From Alphaproteobacteria bacterium (GTDB taxonomy: Bacteria > Pseudomonadota > Alphaproteobacteria > BOG-932 > Roseiterribacteraceae): DNA of 7,082 nucleotides. The stretch spans positions 1 through 7,082 of the forward strand of contig CAJCJC010000231.1 of the NCBI GenBank assembly GCA_903970575.1, in the 5' to 3' direction. A program made the position numbers and the translations under genes. Positions within the stretch are counted from its first letter, which is position 1. Each line of letters opens with the position of its first letter. The notes under the pieces were generated by a model that saw only the letters and a program-made list of their open reading frames with translations, did not search any database and was not told where the DNA came from. Below, piece by piece: positions 1 through 7,000 of the stretch.

Positions 1-154
1 GAAGATTTCCAAACAGCGGGGGCTGGCGATCGACTATCGGGTCGTTCCGGGAGCCAACCACTTCTTTCAGGACCAGCAGGAGATCGTCGCCCGCCATGTC
101 ACGGAATATCTGAGGAAATCTACCTCCGCGCCGCTCGATCACGTCGCGGAGTGA
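1..154 (+). CDS. Alpha/beta hydrolase, C-terminal fragment (5' end outside window)
   Basis: Base 1 completes a codon, and the reading frame from base 2 gives 50 residues ending in TGA at 152-154. The fragment contains VPGANHFF at residues 16-22, which resembles the region around the catalytic histidine in small alpha/beta-fold hydrolases of the COG2945 / dienelactone-hydrolase-like type, where a G-A-D/N-H-F-F block near the C-terminus supplies the His of the Ser-Asp-His triad (here His20 of the fragment). It is followed by a helix (QEIVARHVTEYLRK), as expected for the last helix of the fold, and a short polar tail. The nucleophile and acid residues lie outside the window, so substrate and activity cannot be judged. 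The gene is on the same strand as the downstream DUF3175 gene, so read-through is possible. Family assignment rests on this one motif plus its C-terminal position. Confidence 0.72.
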   Translation, partial: KISKQRGLAIDYRVVPGANHFFQDQQEIVARHVTEYLRKSTSAPLDHVAE

Positions 155-171
155 GCCTACAGGGGTAAGGT

Positions 172-192
172 CGGAACAGCTCCGCGGTTTTT
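172..192 (+). terminator. Weak candidate intrinsic terminator after the hydrolase gene
   Basis: CGGA (172-175) pairs with TCCG (181-184) across a 5-base loop, and after three bases a run of five T follows at 188-192. A 4-bp stem is short for an intrinsic terminator and the T run is short, so this is only a candidate. It lies 17 bases after the hydrolase stop. Its right arm overlaps the left arm of the larger inverted repeat at 180-221, so the two RNA structures could not form together. Confidence 0.22.
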
Positions 193-221
193 GATATTAT
201 AATTTCAGGAAAACCGTGGAG
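180..221. repeat. 12-bp inverted repeat (11/12) bracketing the DUF3175 promoter region
   Basis: The left arm CTCCGCGGTTTT at 180-191 is the reverse complement of the right arm AAAACCGTGGAG at 210-221, except for one position (184 against 217) that would be a G-U wobble in RNA. The spacer is 18 bases (192-209) and contains a perfect TATAAT. The arms are 30 bp apart start to start, about three turns of B-DNA, which would suit a dimeric regulator on one face. In RNA, the right arm would cover the GTG at 216 and most of the GGAGG at 218-222. No T run follows the right arm on either strand, so it is not a standard terminator. The repeat itself is directly seen; its role is inference. Confidence 0.7.
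198..203 (+). promoter_or_regulatory. Candidate sigma70-type -10 box for the DUF3175 gene
   Basis: TATAAT at 198-203 matches the -10 consensus exactly and sits in an AT-rich patch within GC-rich DNA. Transcription would begin near 209-211. No good -35 box is present: at 16-18 bp spacing the hexamers are ACAGCT, AACAGC and GAACAG. The promoter, if real, may be weak or depend on an activator. It lies in the centre of the inverted repeat at 180-221, so a protein bound to the repeat would block it. No extended -10 TG is present at the required position. Confidence 0.4.
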
Positions 222-222
222 G
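218..222 (+). promoter_or_regulatory. Ribosome-binding site GGAGG favouring the GTG start at 228
   Basis: GGAGG at 218-222 is followed by a 5-base spacer and GTG at 228. A weaker alternative, AGGA at 207-210, precedes the in-frame GTG at 216 with the same spacing. If transcription starts near 210 from the TATAAT box, the AGGA would be mostly missing from the mRNA and the 228 start would be favoured. GGAG of this site is inside the right arm of the inverted repeat, so it could be hidden in transcripts that read through from upstream. Confidence 0.5.
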
Positions 223-227
223 CTGCC

Positions 228-527
228 GTGCTTGAACAAAATGACGGGCGGAAATGGTCCGCCCAGGTAACAGAGCATAGCGACGCGCTCGACCTCGAAA
301 GCGGCGTCTTCGAAAAGCACGATCCCAAGGCGATTGCGGCGTCGCTCAAGCTTTCAGCCGAGCGTAGCCGCAGACGTAAAGCGACGCCGTTCCGTTCGGC
401 GATGTCGATGCTGAATTTCTACATCAATCGCGCGGGGTCGAATTTACCCAAAGCGCAAAAACATATCTTGGAAAACGCCAAGGACGAACTCCGGCAGCTA
501 TTCGGTAAACCAAAGGGCGCGCGCTAA
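228..527 (+). CDS. DUF3175 family protein, function unknown
   Basis: The product is a small, basic, soluble protein of 99 residues from GTG 228, or 103 residues from GTG 216. No signal peptide or membrane segment is visible. I recognise the DUF3175 pattern: KWS-x-x-VT near the N-terminus, then DALDLE-x-GVF, then DP-x-x-IA-x-SLK-x-SAE, a basic patch (RSRRRK), the core PFRSAMSMLNFYINRAGSNL, and a C-terminal helix KDELRQLFGK. The length is close to full for this family, so the gene appears intact. No biochemical role is established to my knowledge. The basic patch and the conserved FYINRAG block could suggest nucleic-acid or protein binding, but that is speculation. It lies 73 bases (or 61 from GTG 216) downstream of the hydrolase and converges with bcp across 18 bp. 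It probably has its own promoter (TATAAT at 198-203). The start choice rests on the stronger GGAGG site. Confidence 0.85.
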   Translation: MLEQNDGRKWSAQVTEHSDALDLESGVFEKHDPKAIAASLKLSAERSRRRKATPFRSAMSMLNFYINRAGSNLPKAQKHILENAKDELRQLFGKPKGAR

Positions 528-545
528 ACTAAAATCCGGTCAGGG

Positions 546-1010
546 CTATGAACCCGCGACGGCTTTCAGCACCTCGGCGACATGCCCTGGAACCTTGACC
601 TTGTTCCATACCTTCTGGATCACCCCGTCCGGGCCGATCAAAAACGTGGTTCGCTCGATACCCATGTATTTCTTCCCATACATGCTTTTCTCCGCCCACA
701 CCCCATAATCCTCGCAAACGTGACCTTCAGCGTCCGAGGCGAGGGTGAAGGGCAGTTCGTATTTCTTCTTGAACTTGTCGTGGCTCGAAACAGGATCCTT
801 GGAGACGCCGATCACCGTCGCCTTGGCCCCGGTGAAATCCGGAAGGGCGTCGCGAAAGCCGCAAGCCTGGGCCGTGCAGCCCGATGTATCGTCCTTGGGA
901 TAGAAATAGAGAATGACGCTGCCGCCCTTGAGTGACGACAGCGAGATCGAGCCGCCGCCATCGGTCGGCAGCGTGAAATCCGGAGCTATCGCGCCAGCGG
1001 ACAAGGACAT
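546..1010 (-). CDS. bcp: Thioredoxin-dependent thiol peroxidase, Bcp/PrxQ peroxiredoxin
   Basis: This gene encodes a cytoplasmic peroxiredoxin of 154 residues that reduces hydrogen peroxide and organic hydroperoxides using thioredoxin as electron donor. The thioredoxin-fold peroxiredoxin signature is clear: APDFTLP at residues 9-15, LYFYPKDDTSGCTAQAC at 34-50, and KKYMGIERTTFLI at 113-125. Cys45 in the DDTSGCT motif is the peroxidatic cysteine and Cys50, five residues later, is the resolving cysteine of the atypical 2-Cys PrxQ/BCP class. Another cysteine, Cys99 in the HVCEDYGVW segment, is common in the family. Length matches E. coli Bcp (about 156). The ATG at 1008-1010 is chosen because AGAGG (1016-1020) lies 5 bases upstream and because family members begin at this point. 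The frame stays open upstream into glnE, but that extension has no family resemblance. It is the second gene after glnE, 13 bp apart, and ends in TAG. The 18-bp convergent gap with the DUF3175 gene (528-545) shows only a poor, bulged hairpin. Confidence 0.96.
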   Translation of the reverse strand: MSLSAGAIAPDFTLPTDGGGSISLSSLKGGSVILYFYPKDDTSGCTAQACGFRDALPDFTGAKATVIGVSKDPVSSHDKFKKKYELPFTLASDAEGHVCEDYGVWAEKSMYGKKYMGIERTTFLIGPDGVIQKVWNKVKVPGHVAEVLKAVAGS

Positions 1011-1015
1011 GCGAA

Positions 1016-1020
1016 CCTCT
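1016..1020 (-). promoter_or_regulatory. Ribosome-binding site of bcp in the glnE-bcp gap
   Basis: Read on the minus strand, the gap after the glnE TGA is TCAAGAGGTTCGC followed by the bcp ATG. AGAGG is spaced 5 bases from the start. The gap is only 13 bases, with no room for a separate terminator or promoter, which supports co-transcription and probably re-initiation by ribosomes finishing glnE. Confidence 0.6.
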
Positions 1021-1023
1021 TGA

Positions 1024-4014
1024 TCAAGGATTGGGTGGTGGAAGAGCAGCCGGCGCGGCGACGATTTCGTCATATCGACGCCGAGACGCAGCCAGAACAT
1101 CGTCAAGTATGGTTTCGGCTTCGACGAAGTCAATCGCCTGATTTTCACCATGCGCGCCGGTGGCTCTGGCGACTTCGGCGGCGAGCCGCGCGCGGATGGC
1201 CGCCGGCGCTATCTCCGGATCGAGCGCGCGCTCTGTTGTCAGCCGGATCAGCCCCTGTATGCGCCACGCCAGGTGCAACGCCGCAGACAGGTCGGCGGCG
1301 GCCGACTCGCTCAAATAGCCGCCGGCGCGAAGCCGATCGATCGCCACCGTTGTTTCGGTGGTCAGAAGCCCGGGGTCGTGCGGGGCCTCGCGCAACAGCA
1401 GGTATTGAACGATAAATTCGATATCCATCAGGCCGCCCGGTACGTACTTGAAGTTCCAACGATTGCGCGGCCTATGCTGCTCGGCGATCCTAACGCGCAT
1501 GTGGGCAACGTCGGCGAGCAGCCGATCCGGATCGCGCGGCGCGGTCAATACGTCCCTTATTGCCGTCTCGACCGACTGGCTTAGCCCCGCCGGGCCGGCG
1601 ATTACACGGGCTCGGGTCAGGGCCATGTGCTCCCAGGTCCAGGCGCTCTCGGCGTGATAGCGCCGGAACGCATCCAGGCTTGCCGCGACCGGCCCAGCCT
1701 CACCGGATGGTCTCAGTCTCAAATCGACCTGGTAAAGAGCTCCATCGCCCATCCGCGCGGTGATGGCCGCGATCAGCCGTTGCGTCAGTCGGGTGAAATA
1801 CACCGTTGCGTCTAGCGGTTTCGCGCCGTCCGAAACCGCGCCCTCGGGCGCGTCATAGATCGTCACCAGATCAATGTCGGACGAGAATGACATGACGCGC
1901 CCGCCAAGGCGCCCAAGGGCGACGATCGCCAAACCACCGCCCGGAATGGCGCCATGTCTCGCCTTGAACTCCCCTTCGACCAGCGGCAATAGGCGCTCCA
2001 GAGCGGTCTCGGCGACCGAGGCCAGAAAATGCCCGGCCTCCTCGCCGTTGCTGATCGATTCCAGGACTTGCACGCCTGCCTGGAATTTGCGGCCTGACGC
2101 CCAACCGCGAATGCGCAGCAGCGAATCCTCGTAATCCCGCGCCAGCGACAGCGTCTGGTCCAGATCCTCCCGCAGCTTCGTCGCCTTTGGCGGTGGCGCG
2201 AAGAAATCGCGTGTCAGCAATTCGTCGAACAGCGCCGGATTATGTCCAAGACGCTCCGCGAGCGATGGCGCCATACCCATGATGTCGCCGACCAGCCCCA
2301 TGAGCTGCCGATTTTCATCGAAGAGCGAGAGCAACATCACACCCGCCGGCAAGGCGGCTAGGAAGGCGTCGAACCGCAGGAAGGCGGCGTCGGGTTCCGC
2401 CGTTCGGGCCAGGGCCGACAGCAGATCGGGCGTGATGCGGGTCAGTATCTCCCGCGCCCGCTCGCTCCGCATCGCCCGATAGCGTCCATGATGCCAACCC
2501 CGGATCGCGGCGGCGATTCCGGCCGGATTGACGAACCCGAGGTCCGCGAGCGTGGAAAGCGTTTCGGGGTCGTCCTCGACGCCGGTGAACACCAGACTGC
2601 CGGGGCCGGAAAGAGAGGGTGATTTCTCGAACAGGGCGAGGAAGCGATCGTGGACGCGGCTGAGCCGCTCGCTCAGCGCGGCGGTAAAGCTGCCGCTATC
2701 CGGAAATCCCATGAAGCCCGCGATCCATGTCATCCCGTCCGCGGTGGATGGCAAGGCATGGGTTTGCCGATCGTCGACCATCTGCAGCCGGTGTTCCAGC
2801 TTGCGCAGGAATTCATAGGCTTCGATCAACGTCTCGGCGGACTCGGCGGTAATTCGATCCGCCGCGGCGAGCGCCGTCAGAGCATCGCATGTCGCAGGCG
2901 CACGCAACGTTGGGTCGCGTCCGCCAAAGATAAGCTGCTGGGTTTGGGCATGAAACTCGATCTCCCGAATGCCGCCCGGGCCAAGTTTGACATTATAGCC
3001 AAACAACGCCTCTTGCGAGGCGCGGTCTCCGGCCGGTTGCAGCTTATGCTGGTTGATCTGACGCTTGATCGAATGGATATCCTCGATCGCCCCGAAATCT
3101 AGGCTGCGCCGCCACACCCAGGGGCCGAGGAACGAGAGTAAGGCGTCACCGGATTGTGGGTCGCCCGCCACCTGACGCGCCTTGATCATGGCCGCGCGTT
3201 CCCAGTTCTGGCCCAGGCTTCCGTAATAACTCTCCGCTGCCGAGAGCGACACCGCGAGCGGCATCGCCCCAGGGTCGGGGCGGAGGCGGAGATCGGTACG
3301 GAAGACGTAACCATCGCCCGTCCGCTCCTCCATCACGCGCACCAAGGCGCGAGTCAGACGGACAAAATCCTGTCCCCCGTTCTCATCGGCCAACGCGCCA
3401 AGCTTGGCGTCGTCGTAAAAGACAATGAAATCGATATCGCTGGAATAGTTCAGCTCGCGCGCGCCAAGCTTGCCCATCCCAAGTACGACCAGCCCTTCGC
3501 CGTCGCGCGGCAACCGGGCGAACGCGGGCGTTGACAAGAGATGGCGGATGGCCAGGTTCAGGCAGGTATCCGCGGTCTGGCTCAAGGCGCCGGTGACGCG
3601 GCCCAAATCCCAGGCTCCGGATAGGTCCGCCAGACCGGTCACCAGGGCGACTTCACGTTTCGCGCGCCGCAAGAGCATCATCATATCGGTTGTGGTCGTT
3701 TTGGAGACATCCAGAGAGGTAAGCCCGTCGATCACGCGCGTCAGCGCCGCATTGGGCCCGGTCTCGACAATCTCGCGCGCAAAGGCGATGTTGCGCATGA
3801 GCTCCTGCGTCAGGTATGGGCTATAGGCAAATACGGCTTGAAAGAGCGAGCGAAGGCTTGCGTCGTTCAGCGCGTCGGCGGCGAAACGCATGATCGCCGG
3901 GTTTGCGGTGTCGCGCGCGTGTTCGCGCCAGCGCTCCTCTCCGCGGCGAATCAGGGCGGAGCTTCCGTTAGTGGGATCATGAAGTGGCAGTCTGTTGTTA
4001 ATAAGCATTGTCAC
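1024..4014 (-). CDS. glnE: Bifunctional glutamine synthetase adenylyltransferase / adenylyl-removing enzyme
   Basis: GlnE adds AMP to a tyrosine of glutamine synthetase to lower its activity and removes it by phosphorolysis, under control of PII proteins and glutamine. The product is 996 residues and contains two homologous nucleotidyltransferase halves. The N-terminal half (adenylyl-removing) has GKLGARELNYSSDIDF with Asp193 and Asp195 as metal ligands, then TDLRLRPDPGA (240-250) and GPGGIREIEF (345-354). The C-terminal half (adenylylating) has GRLGGRVMSFSSDIDL with Asp713 and Asp715, then VDLRLRPSGEAG (763-774) and VPGGLMDIEF (858-867). All key acidic residues are present in both halves, so both activities are expected. 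E. coli GlnE is 946 residues; the extra length includes a short N-terminal extension and a proline-rich tail. The start may be GTG 4014 or ATG 4008, two codons in; neither has a strong ribosome-binding site. bcp follows 13 bp downstream, and the AsmA-like gene diverges 38 bp upstream. Confidence 0.98.
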   Translation of the reverse strand: MTMLINNRLPLHDPTNGSSALIRRGEERWREHARDTANPAIMRFAADALNDASLRSLFQAVFAYSPYLTQELMRNIAFAREIVETGPNAALTRVIDGLTSLDVSKTTTTDMMMLLRRAKREVALVTGLADLSGAWDLGRVTGALSQTADTCLNLAIRHLLSTPAFARLPRDGEGLVVLGMGKLGARELNYSSDIDFIVFYDDAKLGALADENGGQDFVRLTRALVRVMEERTGDGYVFRTDLRLRPDPGAMPLAVSLSAAESYYGSLGQNWERAAMIKARQVAGDPQSGDALLSFLGPWVWRRSLDFGAIEDIHSIKRQINQHKLQPAGDRASQEALFGYNVKLGPGGIREIEFHAQTQQLIFGGRDPTLRAPATCDALTALAAADRITAESAETLIEAYEFLRKLEHRLQMVDDRQTHALPSTADGMTWIAGFMGFPDSGSFTAALSERLSRVHDRFLALFEKSPSLSGPGSLVFTGVEDDPETLSTLADLGFVNPAGIAAAIRGWHHGRYRAMRSERAREILTRITPDLLSALARTAEPDAAFLRFDAFLAALPAGVMLLSLFDENRQLMGLVGDIMGMAPSLAERLGHNPALFDELLTRDFFAPPPKATKLREDLDQTLSLARDYEDSLLRIRGWASGRKFQAGVQVLESISNGEEAGHFLASVAETALERLLPLVEGEFKARHGAIPGGGLAIVALGRLGGRVMSFSSDIDLVTIYDAPEGAVSDGAKPLDATVYFTRLTQRLIAAITARMGDGALYQVDLRLRPSGEAGPVAASLDAFRRYHAESAWTWEHMALTRARVIAGPAGLSQSVETAIRDVLTAPRDPDRLLADVAHMRVRIAEQHRPRNRWNFKYVPGGLMDIEFIVQYLLLREAPHDPGLLTTETTVAIDRLRAGGYLSESAAADLSAALHLAWRIQGLIRLTTERALDPEIAPAAIRARLAAEVARATGAHGENQAIDFVEAETILDDVLAASRRRYDEIVAAPAALPPPNP

Positions 4015-4033
4015 CGTTTACCAGATAGCCTGA

Positions 4034-4069
4034 GCCGTGCGCGCATGACATTATGATCTATCGCACGGC
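4034..4069. repeat. 8-bp perfect inverted repeat around the AsmA-like start codon
   Basis: GCCGTGCG at 4034-4041 is the exact reverse complement of CGCACGGC at 4062-4069. The 20-base spacer (4042-4061) contains the ATG of the AsmA-like gene at 4053 and the three-codon ORF before it. The arms are very GC-rich, so the mRNA could form a hairpin with the start codon exposed in its loop. It could also be an operator, since it lies in the divergent region shared with glnE. Eight-bp repeats at this spacing can arise by chance in several kilobases of GC-rich DNA, so only the position makes it notable. Confidence 0.5.
4050..4055 (-). promoter_or_regulatory. Weak candidate -10 box for glnE overlapping the AsmA-like start
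   Basis: On the minus strand these bases read CATAAT, five of six matches to TATAAT. Transcription would start near 4042, giving a leader of about 28-34 bases before the glnE start. No recognisable -35 hexamer is found about 17 bp further upstream, so support is slight. The box overlaps the ATG of the opposite gene, as it must if glnE has a promoter this close. Confidence 0.2.
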
Positions 4070-7000
4070 GCGGGTTCTGCTCGAGATCGTTGGCGTTGCG
4101 CTGGGCGGCCTTTTGGTGCTGTCCGCGCTCCTGATATGGCGGCTATCGACAACTTCCGTCGAAGGAAGCTTTCTCCGGCCCTATATCGAGCAGAAAATCA
4201 ACGATTCCGGGTTGGGTTTCGGTGTCCAACTCACCGATGCCAGGATCGAGTGGCGTCGTTTTCGACCTGTTCTGGACATACGCTTCAGCGGCGTCAGCGT
4301 CGTCGGTCAAAATGGCCAGAGAGTCGGCGCGTTTCAGGACGGCACGTTGGCGTTTTCCGTGCCCGATTTTTTGCTTGGCCGCCCAAGTTTGATAGAGATC
4401 GACGCCAATCGTCCGGAAATCACGATCGTCCGCGATAAGGATGATCATTTTTCCCTTGTTGTTGGCGTTCCCAACGCGTCCCAGGGCGCTGGCAATTTCA
4501 GTGAAGCGCTTACACGCTTCATGGAGCCGCCGAGCGATGGTGATGGGCTCGGTCATCTTCGTCGCGTGCGGCTGGTCGATGGACGTATCACCGTCGACTA
4601 TCGCAAGCTTGGCATCACTTGGTCCGCGCCGGATGTCGATCTCGATCTTACGCGCTCGCAGGCGCAAGCCAGAGCCCAGATCGACCTGTCGATCGCATTG
4701 CCCGGCCATCCGGCCAGGCTGCTGGGGGAGGCCCGTTATATCCGCGCGGAGCGGAAGGCCTATCTCTCGCTGACCGTAGCGGGTTTCGATGTTGCCGCCG
4801 CCGCGCCTCTCGCCAGCGTGCTGCAACCGCTCTCGGCGTTCGCGGTTCCGGTCAGTGGTCAGGTTCATGCCGTTCTGGATGGAAATGGCAATCTTATAGG
4901 CGGCGACGCCAGTTTGCATGGAGACGCCGGCGATATCGTGCTTCCGGCTTATTATCCGCAGCCTTTGCATCTGAGTTCCCTCGCGCTCGATCTGCACCTG
5001 ACGGATGCGGGCAAGCGGCTTATCCTCGATAAAATCGCGCTCGATCTGGGCGACGCCAAGTTTTCGGCGGCCGGCGCGGCGATATTTTCCGGGCCCGATT
5101 TATCGGTCGATATAGATGCCGATGTCGCGAACATACCGCTTGCGCGCTTTAACGACATATGGCCTGAAGGTTTCGCGGTCGGCGGCCGGGATTGGGTCAT
5201 CGGGCATATTCCCGAGGGAACCATCAAGACCGGAAAGGTGCATTTGTCGGGCGTTGGACGGACCGATGACCCGTCATCCGTCGAAATCAAATCTGTCGCC
5301 GGCGCATTCGACTACGTGGGGCTGGGCGTCAATTATTTTCCGCCCTTGCCTCCTATCAGAGGCATAGATGGGCATGGCGTCTTCGATGGCGCGCATATGG
5401 ATTTAACGATCGAAACGGGATCCCTCCTGGATATCGCCATATCCGACGGAAAAATCGTGCTGACGGGTTTCGACCGGGACGATCGCGCGATCGATATCGA
5501 TTTAGCGCTGGACGGGCCGCTCAAAACGGCGCTCGCGGTTTTGGACATGAAACCTCTCGGGTACGCGCGGGATCTTGGCGTCATCCCAAAGGACGTTGAT
5601 GGGCATTTGGCCATGCGCGCCAATTTCAATTTTCCCCTGATCAAGTCTCTTGAGTTCAAGCAGGTGAGGCTCGGCGCGAAGGGGACGCTCGACGGCGTGG
5701 GGGTCAAAGGAGTGGTCGGCCCTCGGGACGTCACGGACGGCGCTTTATCCATGGCCGTCGACAAATCGGGGATGCGGCTGACGGGTAACGCCAAGCTATC
5801 GGGCGTGCCGTTATCGCTCGACTGGCAGGAGTCCTTCAAGGTAAGCGACCCGTTCCGCAGCCGGATTTCGCTTCGGGCCGACCTGGATGACTCCGCGCGC
5901 GCCGCCCTAGGTCTTATCCCCCCCGACGGCGTTGCGCTGCATGGTCCTATCGATGTCACGGCCAAGGTCTCGATAACCCGGTCGCGTGACATGACGATCG
6001 ATGTGGAGGGGGACATCAGCCGCGCCTCTTTCGCGCTGGACGCGTTCGAACTCCAGAAGAACGCCGGCGATGCCGGTAAAGCGTCGGCATCGCTCGATTT
6101 TGTCGACGACGTGTTGCGTAGAGCGCCGCTGCTAAAGATCGAGTCCGCTGGTCTGACGCTCGACGGGGCGATTGATTTCGATGCCGCTGGGGCGTTTCGC
6201 CACGCGGAAGTCCGCCATGTAGTGACCCCGCACGAAGATTTTTCGTTAGTCGCCAATGCCGAACCTGGAGTGGCGCAGTCCGCGCCTCGATACGCCGTAT
6301 CGCTCAAGGGCGCCATCTTCGACGCCGCGCCGATCCTTGCTCAAAAAGGCTCGGCCGGTCCGGTCTCACATACGCCCGTGATCGATTTGACGGTCGCGCT
6401 CGATCATGTACTGACCGGACCGAAAGCAACCCTGGATGCTCTTTCGGGCACGGCAACGCTTTCCGGCGGCCGTCTTGATGCCGCGAACCTGACCGCCGTT
6501 GCCGGGGGGCCGGTTACATTAACCTACCAGCCTGAGGGCGACTCAATCGCGCTCCACTTCGCTGCGGATAACGCCGGCGCGGCGCTGTCGTCCCTGGGGC
6601 TGACGCGCGGCGTGCGGGGCGGCGTTCTTCGTCTTGATGGCGCCACGCAGGTAAGCGACGAGCCCTGGCTCACCAAGGCGTCGCTTGACTTGAAGCAGTT
6701 CCGTCTCATCGATGCGCCCATCATCGCTCGACTGGTCAATGCGATGTCGTTAACAGGTTTTGTCGACCTGCTCTCCGGGCAGGGGCTAGGGTTCGATCAA
6801 CTCAGCGCCGAGATGGACTATTCCGACGGCAAGATCACGTTCCGTAATGGCCGTTCCGCCGGCGCCCTCGGAATCAGTTTCGAAGGCGACGTCGATTTCG
6901 ACCGTGACAGCATCGCGCTTAAGGGCACCGTCGTGCCGGTCGACACCTTCAACCGTATTGTCGCCGCCATTCCCGTTTTGGGGGACATTCTGACCGGGGG

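Noticed and set aside
528..555. Possible shared terminator between the DUF3175 gene and bcp
   Set aside because: On the minus strand GGTTCA and TGACC can form about five pairs only with a bulge, followed by GGATTTTAG. The stem is too weak and the T run too short to call.
1011..1151. 47-residue N-terminal extension of Bcp
   Set aside because: It overlaps the 3' end of glnE and has no peroxiredoxin features. The ATG at 1010 has a good ribosome-binding site and gives the standard family length.
1020..3826. Several plus-strand open frames of 60-150 codons, such as 1150-1584 and 2650-3102
   Set aside because: All overlap glnE on the opposite strand. glnE is full length with all catalytic motifs; these frames are Arg-rich with no family resemblance.
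3998..4013. Possible CtrA site or -35 box near the glnE start (TTAA; TTGTCA at 4008-4013)
   Set aside because: The second TTAA half-site is missing at the required 7-base spacing, and no acceptable -10 box lies 16-18 bp after TTGTCA.
4143..4997. 284-codon open frame on the minus strand
   Set aside because: Antisense to the 5' part of the AsmA-like gene, which has a membrane anchor and family features. The antisense product shows no domain and a biased Arg/Ile/Asp composition.
5333..6316. 327-codon open frame on the minus strand
   Set aside because: It lies wholly antisense to the AsmA-like gene. Its translation is Ser/Pro/Arg-rich low-complexity sequence without recognisable motifs, as expected for a shadow frame in GC-rich coding DNA.
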